Positions 24,691-36,301 of a stretch of 64,000 nucleotides of DNA are shown one piece after another. Source of the DNA: Ectobius pallidus (Eukaryota; Arthropoda; Insecta; Blattodea; Ectobiidae); contig CAXKWD010000005.1 of NCBI GenBank assembly GCA_964059195.1, forward strand, positions 45,957,825-46,021,824. Reading direction: 5' to 3'. The notes beneath the pieces were generated by a model, which saw only the letters and a list, made by a program, of their open reading frames with translations, did no database searches and was not told the origin of the DNA. Position numbers and translations under genes: made by a program. Every line of letters begins with the position of its first letter. Position 1 is the stretch's first letter.

Positions 24691-25480
24691 GCCAGTAGTT
24701 AGATGGGATGCTCGGCCCGAGAGGAGTACTGATGACATCATGTCATCCCCTACATCTTTTCATCCATCCCCCTGTGACGTCATTACCATGCTCACTTCCC
24801 TTCACTACTTAAGCCTGTACTTAACCTACCTATTGCTTGTTACGTAACCTCTTAACTTTACTTTTTTGCGCAATAGAGCGCTCTTTTGGATGTACGCAAC
24901 CTAACGCCACACTCCTGTGGGAGCTACTTAACTTCACAATGCAGGTACAAGTCCCGGATTTACAATCATCTGGATGTATATTAATCTTATAATGCAATAG
25001 CATCTTAAGTTTCCTCTAACAACACAATCCCATGGAGCTGTATTACCCTAACATTACATTCTTATGCGACCAACTTAACCTTATACTGCAATAATGCCTT
25101 AAATATCCGAGAGACCTACGCCGTTTTATCCGTTGTCCTCGCTTCATGCTCTTGTGGATGCGTATTAATTTAACTCTCTCTCTCTCACTCTCCCTTTCTC
25201 GTTCTCTAAATCTTTCGCTTCCTGTCTCTCTTTCTCTTTTTTGCCTTCCTTCTGTCTTTGTGTCTTTCCTTCCTTCTTTCTTTCTTTCATTCATGCAAAA
25301 CCCGACATTACAGGTTTGTGGAAACAACTTAACCTTACAATGTCACTCACCCCTTTAGAAAAGGGATAAAAATCCTTTACAAGTCCTGGATTCGTACTCC
25401 TGTGAATGCTTATTAACCTAACTTTTAAGTTTTCAGCAAAGGTTATTACCTCCAACATTGTGGAAAATAGTTCTACACAT
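24690..25480. repeat. Degenerate interspersed repeat with recurring TCCTGTGGATG / CTTAACCTTAC phrases
   Basis: Variants of CTCCTGTGGATGYNTATTAACCTAAC recur near 24880, 24910, 24970, 25030, 25145, 25315 and 25395. A pyrimidine run of CT and TTCC units (25173-25291) interrupts them. The segment 24840-24893 resembles the reverse complement of 31315-31365. Readings through the pyrimidine run are low-complexity, not genes. Confidence 0.5.
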
Positions 25481-26130
25481 TAACATCTAGATGTTATGTA
25501 AGGGTTCATGGAATAATTTTACAACAGATTCTTGGAAAAGGCCCGTTACCAATACTTTTGTTTTCAATAGGAAAATCACCAGCCTTTGGTTACTCCTTTT
25601 ATGCGCTCCAGGCTTCAAATCTTTGGGTTGCCTTGTTATGTAGTTGCAGATATTACTCTTGATTACTTTCTTAAGCAATGACCTTGTTACAAATATGAGG
25701 TTAGGTCTTTTAGAACGCACCGTTCTGAAAGCGAGTGTAAAGGAAAGGTAAACATTGTTCTACGCAGTCGACCTGTTGTGATCATTATTCGACCCTCGCA
25801 TGCGTGGAAACATAACAGAGACATTGCGTAATATATAAAAACACAAAGAATTCAATTGAAAGTGCTATATTTCTCTTCTTGGCACAGTAAGTCGTAAATA
25901 GTAAAATTAAAAGAGTTCTCATCGGGAATAAATGACAGAAGGATTTGAATTTAATCTTTAGAAATTTTTCCTAACAATAGGTTGTATCAAAACATATGTG
26001 ACATAATGTGCATGAGAGGTATTGTGTTACACATCGCTCAGTTTCCGATTCACTCGCCTTTGTTTTCACTTTGAATCTTGCAACCATTTATTTTATTAGC
26101 TTACTCAAGACGAATGTCTTCTTCTCTATA

Positions 26131-26519
26131 CAGATACTGTGTTTTTATGCAAATGTTCTCGCACAATGTCGGGAGATGATATGAGATAGAAGAGAGAAAG
26201 TACGGTGCTAGAAGCGCATATGATTCTCGAACGCTACCAATTTCCGTACACGTTACATAGTTCAGAGAAGGATAGATTGCGAAGGTGATATATTTATCCT
26301 TTTGCTTATTGAGGAAATACATTGTACAAATCATCGCCGATGAGTAAGCGAAGATCGCAGTCTCTGCTTCCTGTTGTTGTGGTTGCTGGAGGAAGGTTTG
26401 TTTCTTCTAGATTTTCGCAATGTCATGTTGATCTGAAACAATCTAGAAAATAAAATAAGATGTCTGGTCTATAATCATAGATCTTTAGGTAAAAAATAGA
26501 ATCATCTAGCTACTTACAG
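26131..26519 (-). repeat. Left arm of inverted repeat flanking the dUTPase relic
   Basis: Its reverse complement matches 28317-28665 in order: GTAAGTAGCTA, AGATCTATGATTATA, AGAAACAAACCTTC, ACAATGTATTTCCTCAA, TGTACGGAAAT and TTGTGCGAGAACATT. A block of about 50 bases (26345-26395) is absent from the other arm. The arm ends at the first base of dUTPase homology. Confidence 0.75.
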
Positions 26520-26878
26520 GTTACGGGAGCATCTAAAGCTGCAGGTTTCGATTTGAAAAGTGATTACGATGTCGTCGTGCCATTAATAGGGTAGGCTTTG
26601 GTTAAGACCGATCTACAAATATAATTACCTACAGATTGTAATGGTTGAATCTCTCCTCGTTCTGGCGTAGCTTTGAAACATCAAATAGGCATAGGAACAG
26701 GTATTGTGTATGAAGACTATTGTGGCAGCGTAGAAGTTGTGCTCTTCAACTATTCAGATGAAGCTTCCAACGTAGTTAGAGGGATAAAACTACCCTGTTA
26801 TCCTACTCTTAAACAAGTAGAATGTTGTGGGATACAGAAAGAGGGAAAGGAGGATTTGGATCTGCAGAATCTAAGTAA
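26520..26878 (+). pseudogene. dUTPase pseudogene
   Basis: dUTPase hydrolyses dUTP to dUMP and keeps uracil out of DNA. One frame from 26520 gives a motif-1-like AAGFDLKSDYD, then KTDLQI, a motif-2-like SPRSGVALKHQ, motif-3-region GIVYEDYCGS and VVLFNYSDEA, a shortened motif 4 (VVRG) and YPTLKQVE. Motif 5 (RGKGGFGS) sits in a shifted frame at about 26840-26865. Lesions are TAG at 26592, TAA at 26622, TGA at 26646 and a late frameshift. The motif-3 catalytic Asp position reads Tyr. The first 40 or so N-terminal residues of the family are missing, and a CTTACAG acceptor-like sequence abuts the start. Host or viral origin cannot be told from sequence alone. Confidence 0.85.
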
Positions 26879-27197
26879 AGATATGGATGAGTAATATAGA
26901 AAAAATTAAAATACCTCATAAAATATGTGTACGAATTCCATTATTTCGAGGACAGGGCAATCTAATCTTATACTGGGTTATTATTTTATCTTCCTGGTGA
27001 TCTGTTTCCTTAGTTTAGTTTTAAAGGGAAAAATCTTCAAACGGTCCACAATACAAAACCTTCTTTTTTTCCTTATATGCAGATCTTTCTCAAATTCGGA
27101 TTCTCTAGAATATTGCCTGTTGAACTGGTCATCCCGGCAGGTAATCTCCGTTGTTAATAAAGCACCAACGGATACGTGGATAAAATCGTGTGAACGT

Positions 27198-27382
27198 GTA
27201 AATCACGTTCTCAAATTTCCTCGCTCTCCATACTTCACGGTCTCAACGTTCCTCTCTTTGCACCGATCATTTTATTCGCTCTGCACCGATTACGTTATTC
27301 AAATGTCCTCGATTTGCATCTATCACGTTCTCAAATTTCTTCGCTCTGCATCGAACACGTCCTCAAATTTTCTAGCGTTTTC
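27198..27382. repeat. Degenerate minisatellite, 32-33 bp unit, about six copies
   Basis: Units resemble CACGTTCTCAAATTTCCTCG followed by CTCTGCATCGAT. Copies start near 27198, 27238, 27268 (short), 27289, 27327 and 27357. The long plus-strand frame across this zone (26925-27500) is explained by the repeat. Confidence 0.7.
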
Positions 27383-27745
27383 AGGAATGATCTTCAGGAC
27401 TGCTGCTGTTGTCTCTGGATCATGGAAATATTCATCAAATGAGGCATTCTACGAATACCTATGTCTAAGGTTCCTTCCTACTGGTAAACACCATCGTTAA
27501 CCCTCGATGAATCTTGGAAATATTCATAGAACCTACGACTCAACGAATACTTGTGATACAACATATCTGTCTCAAAATGAAGCACTTGGTTAGATAACAA
27601 ATAAACACTCAGACATATGTGTTTGAAATTTGAAATTTCCCGCTAACTAACAAAAATCTGGGACGTCAGAGATCATGTGATACAAAATGAATGTCAACAA
27701 GTAAATGGTTAGAATACAAATAAACATTCAGCTTTTATTAAATAC

Positions 27746-27935
27746 ACACTTATGCATGTGTTTGTTTAAACCGTGTGGTCTGACATATGGTCAGATCACG
27801 TGGTTTGACGTCACGTGGTCCAATTCTTCGGCGGGAATTTGTATAAACGCACATTTATGCATGTGTTTGTTGAAACCGTTTGGTCCAAGATATGTGGTAG
27901 ATTACGTGATCTCACTTCTCCTATAGTTCCAAAGA
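27746..27935. repeat. Direct repeat, period 105 bp, two copies
   Basis: ACACTTATGCATGTGTTTGT at 27746 and ACATTTATGCATGTGTTTGT at 27851, each followed by TRAAACCGT, TGGTC and a TCACGTG- or TTACGTG-like stretch. Confidence 0.75.
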
Positions 27936-28316
27936 TAACAGGATTTATCGATCGAAATTCCATCAACTGGACATTTATAACTCCACACTATAGAGTTTCC
28001 GCTTTACGCTGTGTGGACACTGACTGTTTGCTTACTGTATGGAGCTAGGATGGAGCATGTGGGAATACTTGGCGTTGTTCGCGCCTTTTCCGGCCATAGG
28101 ATGGTCTCGCAGTTTTGGAGAACGTTTGGAAAGCCTTGTGGAAAGAGAAAAGGAAAAAGATTCACTCGAGCTAGGTAAATATTTATATTTTCTCTATGAA
28201 TACTGTTTCTCTAATGGTCTTTTTCAAACTTTTGTTCTATTTCAATTAGAAAGGAGAGGTTTCTTCAGTTAGGGCAACGTTTTCATCGCTCGTCTAGAGA
28301 GACGGGTGAACGAGAC

Positions 28317-28665
28317 CTTACACTCTACGGTAAGTAGCTAAGATGATTACACTCTTTATCTATAGATCTTTGACTATACATCAGGTCTCTGATTACATTT
28401 TCTCGATTCTTTCATATCATCGTGACATCGCGCAATTGAGAAAGAACAAACCTTCTTCCATGTTTAGTACAATGTATTTCCTCAAACAGGAGAATATAAA
28501 ATCATCAGCTTTGCTGTATATCCTTCTATGAAGTATGACACATGTACGGAAATCGGTAGGGTTCGATTATCCTATGTGCTTCTAAGCACCCTACTTTCTC
28601 TCTTCTGTGTTACATCTCCCGAAATTGTGCGAGAACATTCGCAAAACACACAGCATCTTTTCAAA
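28317..28665 (+). repeat. Right arm of inverted repeat flanking the dUTPase relic
   Basis: Reverse complement of the left arm at 26131-26519. Starts with GTAAGTAGCTAAGATGATTA, which as plus strand looks like a splice donor. Ends near CGCAAAACACACAGCATC. No clear terminal motif or duplication. Confidence 0.75.
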
Positions 28666-29291
28666 GAAAGACATTAACTTAATTGAATTTCTCAAGTACA
28701 TTATAGGCTTTCTGATCTGATGTTGCTGTAACAAACACGAAAGTTTTGAAAAAAAACTGTTTAATAAATTTTGTTTTATTTATAATTTATATCTTTTTTC
28801 ATAATCCTGTTATTAATATACTGGAGATCCTAAGGTCTGCAATATAACAATTTGTTTTGCAAAGACGTTTGGTTGTGGAGACATATTTATAATAATTACC
28901 ATTTTTATTTATTTTTAACATTCAATTATAACAGTTAATTATTTAGGTATTTTTTCGAATCATATGCCACACCAGAGATCTTCAACTTATCTTAATGAAA
29001 GGATCTTTTTTTAGGGAGGCTTAGTTAGTCTGTGACGTACAACTAATTACTAGTATAAAATTCCACCAGGTATTTATTAAAAAGAACAAACTTCAAATTG
29101 GACAAAATTGTATTTCACGGAAGATACATTTATATAAGGGTAGAATAAATAGGATGGCAATTGTCCAATTGATATAATTAGAGCGATACCTTTATTTTTC
29201 AAACATCAAAACATGAATTGTTATCAGAATAAGTTTCCTTATTATCCTCCTCCTCATTGTCCTAAAAAGTTTAGACCAATATTGCGCCACT
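28666..29291. other. No gene recognised
   Basis: AT-rich spacer between the inverted arm and the MITE. Confidence 0.45.
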
Positions 29292-29294
29292 TTA

Positions 29295-29904
29295 GGGCTT
29301 TGCTACCCGGACGGAGAAAAACGCGACCGATTGTCAGCGACCGAAAGGCGTATGCATTGGGTCAATGGGTAGGTAATGTTATAAATTACACGCACGGAAA
29401 AACAGCGTTTTTTCGGTCACCATTCTGCCCGTGTAACATGCATCACGCGTTTCGGTCGCTGAAATTTGGCGACCGAAATTCGACTTGTCCTCTAGTTTTT
29501 TCGCGTCTGAAGGCGCGGTTATACCGTCCGTGTAATTTATAGCATTACCAACCCATTGACCCAGTGGATACGCGTTTCGGTCGCTGACAATCGGTCGCGT
29601 TTATTCTGTCCGTGTGGCACGGCCCTAACATGGGCCTTTTATACGGGCAGAATGTCGACCGAATGCACGCGCGTTGAGGATTTTATAGATGTGTTGCCAT
29701 TTTTAAACTCCATTCCCGTACATTTTGCCCTCGAAAGAATTCCAGCTTGCGTTTTTTCGATCAACATTCTGCCTGTGTAACATGCATCACGCGTTTCGGT
29801 CGCTGAAGTTCGGCGACCGAAATTAGGTTCGTATAACATGGCCAAAATCAGCCGGTCTTGGACGAATATTCGGCCGCGTTTATTCCGTCCGTGTAGCAAG
29901 GCCC
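29295..29904. mobile_element. MITE-like element with TTA target duplication (PIF/Harbinger type)
   Basis: Left end GGGCTTTGCTACCCGGACGG; right end reverse complement GGGCCTTGCTACACGGACGG. TTA lies on both sides (29292-29294, 29905-29907). The first half is itself a hairpin: 29295-29402 pairs with 29520-29625, sharing the CGGTCGCTGACAATCGGTCG stretch in inverted form. TTTCGGTCGCTGAA recurs at 29452 and 29796. CG-rich compared with its surroundings. Reading frames through it are artefacts of the repeat. No transposase. Confidence 0.8.
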
Positions 29905-29907
29905 TTA

Positions 29908-31309
29908 ACTAACATTCAATACCTCGCGTAATAAATCCGATCCCTAAAGTATGCCACCAGCTATTCTTTGTTTCCTTACTTTCATCTTAGGTCAACAAAC
30001 ATCCACCTCTTTACTTATAATGTAAGCACAGAACTTCATACCCCAGAAATATGGGGCGTTTAACTTCTACTAGTATCATTTGACTACATGTAACCAGATA
30101 TTTACTAACTCTTTATACTACTTTTCGTTGAGGAACATTTGTTTATAGCGCCACCTTGACTCTTTTCTTCTTTACACACGTGGAACTGTTGTTTTTGTGT
30201 AAGTTGTTAGTAAAAAGTTTATACCAGACTATTACTGAGGGAGAAGGGGCGTGTTATAATTCCACTCATATTATGTACAAATGTATTTACACACAAAAAT
30301 TACTACTAAATATGACCTGTTAGATATTAAACCATATCAAAGATTGACCCTTATGTAGGTGTAATTTGTAATTTTTTTCCGTATGGGCTCCTCTTTTCCT
30401 CTTCCTTTTCCTTGCGTTTTCTTTCTTTTTTTACCTTATTTCTTTCTAACCCGGAGGTTCAGCTTTGCCTTGCCTACTACTCTCTACTCGATTTTATTAC
30501 CTCAAATGTATACAAAGCCATTCGGAGTAGGACTGTAACCTGGGAATTTTATTATTTTAGGCCCATATAACAATTTTTATTTTTGGGTATTCACTTCACT
30601 TTACCTACCAGTCATGATTAACCTCCTAAATTATTTCTTAGCTCTTTAGCCCATTGAATCCATTTCCAAAATATTTAAAGTTAAATTATTTTAATAAATT
30701 TCAATTTTACTTTAGGTAAACCCCTCTGCAATGCTATCCTCTCATTCCCACTTATAACTTTAGCCCTGACAAATTCCTATCCTCCCACTTCTTATTTAGG
30801 CCTAATCTTCTGATTAACAATCCTCACTTGACTCACTACTGCTTTAAACTACTGACTGACTTCCCTTCCATTTCTACTTCCTTTATAAGATGATTTTAAC
30901 CTCCATCATCTTTATTACTTTTCTCTATACCCCTTTCTCAACTTTATTTCTTTCTACAGTCTTTAAATGTCCATATTTTTATTTTTTTATAGGGTTATCG
31001 CACTTCATTTCCTTTCGTCCTTCCCTTAATATAGTAGATAGCAACAGGAAACTATAAAGAAAGTAAACTTTAGATGCCAGCACCAGAATCACTACATTAA
31101 GATCTGTCACACCAAGTAAACCTGGAATGCAGAGGCCCTAACACGAGTGACGATCTTTGATCCCTAAAGTATGCATCTCCTGCTCCCATCTCATTCTAAC
31201 TGAAAACTCAAAGATTTATCAAAGGCTATATAGGTAAACTTCAAATCGTATGCTGGGATCCATCTACCACCTACGGAAACCTATAGGCGGACTATACTAC
31301 TTGTAAAAT
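29908..31309. other. No gene recognised
   Basis: Pyrimidine-rich and AT-rich sequence with no domain seen. Confidence 0.45.
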
Positions 31310-31490
31310 AATACATAAAAAGAGCGCGTTAGAGCGCAAAAACTCCAAAGTGAGGTTAAGAAGGGTCTTAAAGTTTGGTTATAAACCGGAAGTGAGATTA
31401 CATAACACGAAACATTTATGGTTAGAACCGGAAGTGTGGTTATCATAACAAGCAAAATGTTAGGTTAAGACGTCACGTCACGTCCGGCCG
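31310..31490 (-). repeat. Inverted relative of the 24.8 kb repeat
   Basis: Its reverse complement contains CTTAACCTCACTTTGG and GCGCTCTAACGCGCTCTTTT. At 24850-24893 the plus strand has CTCTTAACTTTAC and GCGCAATAGAGCGCTCTTTT. ACCGGAAGTGWGRTTA also occurs twice here (31387, 31420). Confidence 0.5.
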
Positions 31491-33215
31491 CCTCGGAAAT
31501 GCCATATGTCTCCCATTAACGACTACTTATTCTTTTTCTTACTCAATAATTCATCAAGTTTGTTATACTTTGGTGTTAATTTAGGTTATAATTATACACA
31601 TTAGTTTTATGAAGATATATATAGATCCGTCAGTGAAATTTGGGTAATTGCATGAGTTTAACACAGTCCATATTGAACAAATTCAGAAAGATGCGAATAT
31701 GTATGGTATGGTAATGTGTATGTCTATTATTTTAGTAACGTAAGATTCACAATCCGCCACTGCAACGTTCTTGCTTTATGGCGAGCAGAGACTGAGCTCG
31801 CAGTCCACAGTGCACCCTTGCAGCTCTACAGTGTACGCGAGATACCCGTCGCTTGTTTAAATGTTAAGATTTATATTTTCACTCAAACAAACGGCCGCGC
31901 TGTCCGCGCTTCAGCTAGTGCTAGTTGTCGTAGTTCATGTATTTTGTGACTGATGGCAACTTATGGCATTGGTCACATGGAAGCTCCCTTTTGGACGGAT
32001 TTTGACAACACGAAGTGAATTGATTTTAGTATGATATTAAAATTAACACAGGCAGGATTGATTTTATTTTAAATATAGGCTGTTTATTACTCAGATTTTA
32101 GCTGCTACTCTCAAGGTCTCAAGATTGTCCCTTGTTCGATAGCTTGTGATATAGTATGGCCGAACAGAAAAGTATTACAGGAGCATTAAAAATGAATATG
32201 AAATTATACAGTAGCAGAAAGAAGTAAAAATGTATGTTGTACAAAGAAAAGTAAAAAAACAGTTACAAACAAAATGATAGGTTATTTTGTTTCCCGTGTA
32301 AGTTGAGAAGGCTATTTGATGTAGGTACAGACTGCATCGACTTTGTAGGAAGTTGTTATTGAATTTCAAAATTAATCTAGAAAATAAGACACAAGCCCAT
32401 GTTTGTGTAGAGTTATGATTGAGGCAGTAGAAGGGTCGTGCAACGGGAAAGGAGGAGTTGTAAGAATACCGTACTGTTCACAATGTGTGCGTTACAAAGC
32501 TCTAGGGAAATGTAATTCCTCCTGGATCATTGCCTGCAGGAAGTAAAAACTTGTGTGTTACTCGTGTATGTTCCAATAATACTATAAAGTCTCTTTCCCC
32601 TTCTTGTAATTCCATTAAATATTTTAATAATATACAGTCTTCAGTTAACGATACCCCTAGAATATAGTTAAATATTTTAGTTAGTTTATTCTTTCGCGTC
32701 ATTCCTGTAAGGCCAAAGGATTGGGATAAAAGTCACGGCCCGTGTGTGGAGTAGACTACTAGACAGGATAATATTGCCCCCCCCCCCATGATATGGAGAT
32801 GAAGAGAAAACACAAAACCCTCCTGAACCAAGGAAGAAAGATTCTTTTTTATTTGGAGTGGGAGTGGACGACAGGTGCAGGTGCGGTACCGATTCAACCC
32901 GGGCTGCAAACTTAATTTTAATCTATAGTAAACAATTGTTGTAATTTAATTTGTCTTATGTATGGACATTACATTGTGAGGTTTTAACTTCAGGACATGG
33001 ATTCAGTTAAAATTTGTACAAATATATAATATTTATAAATACATTATTTATATTATATAGCTTATTAAAATATACATAAGGGAGTTCACGCAATTTTACC
33101 AAAGCTTGAATAATATGGCTTTCAATAGACAGATTATTGTGAAATTTTACATGCTCATTCTACATGATTGTAAATTTCACTCGATACATAAAATATTTAA
33201 TAACTGTATATATAT
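31491..33215. other. No gene recognised
   Basis: Contains an 11-base C-run near 32777 and a GC-richer patch at 31740-31960. No supported gene. Confidence 0.4.
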
Positions 33216-33490
33216 ATGACCGCCGCCGTGGGTGAGTTGGTAGCGTGACTACCTTTCACCCTGGCGGCCGGGTTCGATTCCCGGCCGGTTATTTTTCAGT
33301 GGTGGAAAATTTCCTTCCTGGGTTCAGGACTGGGTGTTGTGTTGTGTCCTTTCATTCCTATCCCGCGAGAGGCAATGGAAAATCTCCGCGGTATCATCCT
33401 TGCCTGAATCACCTCGGACGAGTCGTGGTCATCTCCCCATGGCTTCGTCCCGGGTCTGGACCTGCCTTCGGGCTGAACACTCCTCCTCAT

Positions 33491-33533
<43 letters not shown>
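33216..33533 (+). mobile_element. tRNA-derived SINE with (AT)n tail
   Basis: Pol III promoter boxes: A box TGGGTGAGTTGGTAGCG (33229-33246) and B box GGGTTCGATTCCC (33269-33281). A GC-rich body runs to 33495 and an (AT)n tract of about 38 bases follows. Length of about 280 before the tail is usual for insect tRNA SINEs. It differs from the SINE at 8447. Apparent protein frames on both strands here are incidental. Confidence 0.85.
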
Positions 33534-33539
<6 letters not shown>

Positions 33540-34703
33540 ATATTTTTTAAATCAATACGGTCTGTTATAAAATTTATGTCCTAATGTGTCAGATCTCCTT
33601 AAAACTGAGACCATATCCTAAATTATGGATCTTAGGAAGCACCATAATTTATTATATGCTTTCATATTAGGGTAATGATTTTAAATTTCTATAACTACTT
33701 TTTATTCCATTTTCTAAGGTATTTTATGTTCACGTGAATTACTTCAAACGATTGAATATGATCTCAGACTTAAGGGAAAAGTGTAATTGCCAATAACTTC
33801 TTCACTTTAGGGATATCATGTTCTCTATTTTGCGAAATTTTGCTGTCAGGAATCAAATGTTTAAAACTGTATACTGTTTCATTTATTGTATGCAAAATGG
33901 AAGCTATTTTTATATACAAATGAGCAGAATTTATAAAGTTCAGTGAAAGTAAAAAAAAAATCAAGATTACCGGAATGTAAAAGTGGCATAGTGTACTCCA
34001 CAGAACATTTATTAAAACCAGTACAATCCAGTACCAAAAGCAAGCTAAACGAAGGTGTTAATGGGATAACAAAAATCCGCATAAGAGTGTGTTGATAGGA
34101 TTAAGGAATGAAGCAGAATGCAAGTCCTTCAAGGAGACACTAAGTAATACTAATGACAATCTGCTAGTGACTAGCCCTCAGAAGTGGAATCCAAGAATCA
34201 TAGTGCATGGTGTGTAGATGCTCACTTTCCTAAGGATGAACAGATTACTGCAATCATAGAACAAAACGTTCACATAGATCAGTGCCTGGCGGATCCCAAT
34301 CAACAGATAATAAAGAGATTCATGGAACGCTCACGAAACGGACAGACACAGTACGCAATATTGTAGCTCTCGCCAAGGATCTACAGGGCAGTGATGAATA
34401 GAGAAAAGCAGTATATCTGCTACAGCAGATGCACGGTGCAAGACCATATGCATGTAGTACGGTGTAACAATATGCTTTGTTTTTTGGACATATTGCTGTT
34501 ATCTGCAAAGCACAAATGCAATGCTCTCAATTCTCTGAAGAAAATGGAGTAAGATATTGCAGAAATGAAAAAAACGGAATGTGCGAATTGTAAATCTACA
34601 ATAAAATAGCCTAATGGTTGTCAGAAAAAAATATCCAGCCTTCCAAAGTGGATCACCCGGCTATTTAACGTGATTGCCATGCTTTCTTAAAAAAAAAGTG
34701 TGC
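33534..34703. other. No gene recognised
   Basis: AT-rich; no domain or repeat seen. Confidence 0.45.
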
Positions 34704-35343
34704 GTGGAACGCCAGCGCGACAGAAGTGAAACTTGTTTTAATTTTTGGATTTTTTCAATTTTTGATTATTGGATTTTTTAATTTTGGATTGCTGGACTTT
34801 TTAATATTGGGTTCTTAGATTTTTTAAATTTGGATTTCGGATTTTTTAAATTTTAAATCTTTGAATTTTTATTTTTGGGATTTTTTAATTTTCAATGTTT
34901 TAATTTTGGATTTTTTATTTTTAAATTTTGAATTTTTTTATTTTTAAATTTTGGTTTTTGGATTTTTTAATTTTGGATCTTTGAATTTTTTAATATTGGA
35001 ATTTTAATTTTTTTATTTTCGATTTTTTTATTCTGGATCTTTTAAGTTTTTTATTTTTTGGATTTTTTAATTTTAAATTTTCGATTTTTTAATTTTTAAA
35101 ATGTTGGATTTTTATTTTTTAAATTTTGGTTAACCTAATCATTGAGTTGATCGTTTTCAGTGCAATCCGTTCCGTCACATCTCACTAATTTCGTGACGAT
35201 TTTGAGCGTAACACTAATTTCGTGACGATTTTGAGCGTAACACTAATTTCGTGACGATTTTGAGCGTTACACTAATTTCGTGATGATTTTGAGCGTTACA
35301 CAAGCTCTCGATTTACCCCACCGCGACTAAAGAAGTTTCACTT
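34704..35343 (+). repeat. AT-rich TIR repeat, copy 1
   Basis: Starts GTGGAACGCC, then ACAGAAGTGAAACTTG. It ends AAGAAGTTTCACTT, so AAGTGAAACTT forms a short TIR. The middle (34740-35130) is an irregular tandem array of TTTTTGGATTTTTTAATTTT-like units, followed by four 29-bp repeats. Copy 2 is inverted at 36904-37659. Confidence 0.8.
35183..35299 (+). repeat. 29-bp tandem repeat, four copies
   Basis: CACTAATTTCGTGACGATTT then TGAGCGTAA, starting at 35183, 35212, 35241 and 35270. Nearly identical units; the last has GATGATTTT. Two decayed units lie in the inverted copy near 36970-37030. Confidence 0.9.
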
Positions 35344-36301
35344 AAAAAATTGTGAATACAATAAAATCAAAGATAAACTATGGCTGAGCTCGCTATTTTT
35401 CAACAAAATCTGCCCAAAACTACACAGAAATTACTCATGACCGCGGGTTTTCATACAAGTCATGCCGAAGTTTCTACAGATTCTAAAATTCTGTGTATCC
35501 AAAAGCCAAATGTTAAAGGACACAAGATCTCGGGCCTTAACTGTGTTAATATATCTGCCTCAAGCTCAGGAAACTTAGCGATGAGGTCTCTCATTGTTAC
35601 TGGACAAGTCTCAGTACTGCAGCTATCACAATATAGCTCTCCTGATTGTGTTGTAATCAGCACAAAATTAGGAAAGAAGGATATAATTATTGTATCTTGT
35701 ACTTCGACCCGCTGTCTGACATTGATAGTGAACTGAATAAATTAGATCAATTCTATGATGAAAGTAAATGAGAAGAAACCCGTTTATGATTGTTGGTGAC
35801 ATTAATGCTACACATAGCGCATGGTACAGTCCCATAAATGATGGACAAAGAAGAAAATTGAATGATATGTGTTGCGATCATAATCTCACCATTATTAACA
35901 ACAGTAAAGTCACAACATTCAGTCGAGGCAAGTCAAAAAGTTACCTGGATATCAGTGTATGTAATGCTTTGTTGTTACCATATGTTACAAAGTGGTTTAT
36001 TAATGAAGCATCGAATCTTTCTGATCATAAACTAATTGTAATCCAGTTAAGTAGTACCGATAATTTGACATCTCATAAGCTCTCTATTTACAAAAAAAAT
36101 ATAATATAATTAATGTAAAATGGTCACATTTTGAAATAACTGCTGTTACAAAGTTCGCAACTTTCCCAACCACATAGACCATTCAAATACGTCAAAGACT
36201 CTTAATACAAGAGTTGATGAACTAACTAGCACTTTACACTTACCCAAATTGGCAGAAAAAAAGAAATTAAGAACTATTGGTGGACATCTGAATTAACAAT
36301 A

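Noticed and set aside
25146..25358. Protein-coding frames over the CT/TTCC tract on both strands
   Set aside because: The peptides are Ser/Leu or Arg/Glu low complexity caused by the pyrimidine run.
26925..27500. 191-codon plus-strand frame
   Set aside because: It runs across a 32-bp tandem repeat and shows no domain. Periodic sequence explains the lack of stops.
29213..29899. Three overlapping frames of 74-109 codons
   Set aside because: They translate a hairpin MITE, and the frames on opposite strands mirror the inverted repeats.
31716..31949. 77-codon frame in the GC-richer patch as an exon
   Set aside because: No domain, no convincing splice sites and no neighbouring exon.
35183..35299. 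CRISPR-like array of 29-bp repeats
   Set aside because: The repeats are directly adjacent with no spacers and belong to a eukaryotic transposon end.
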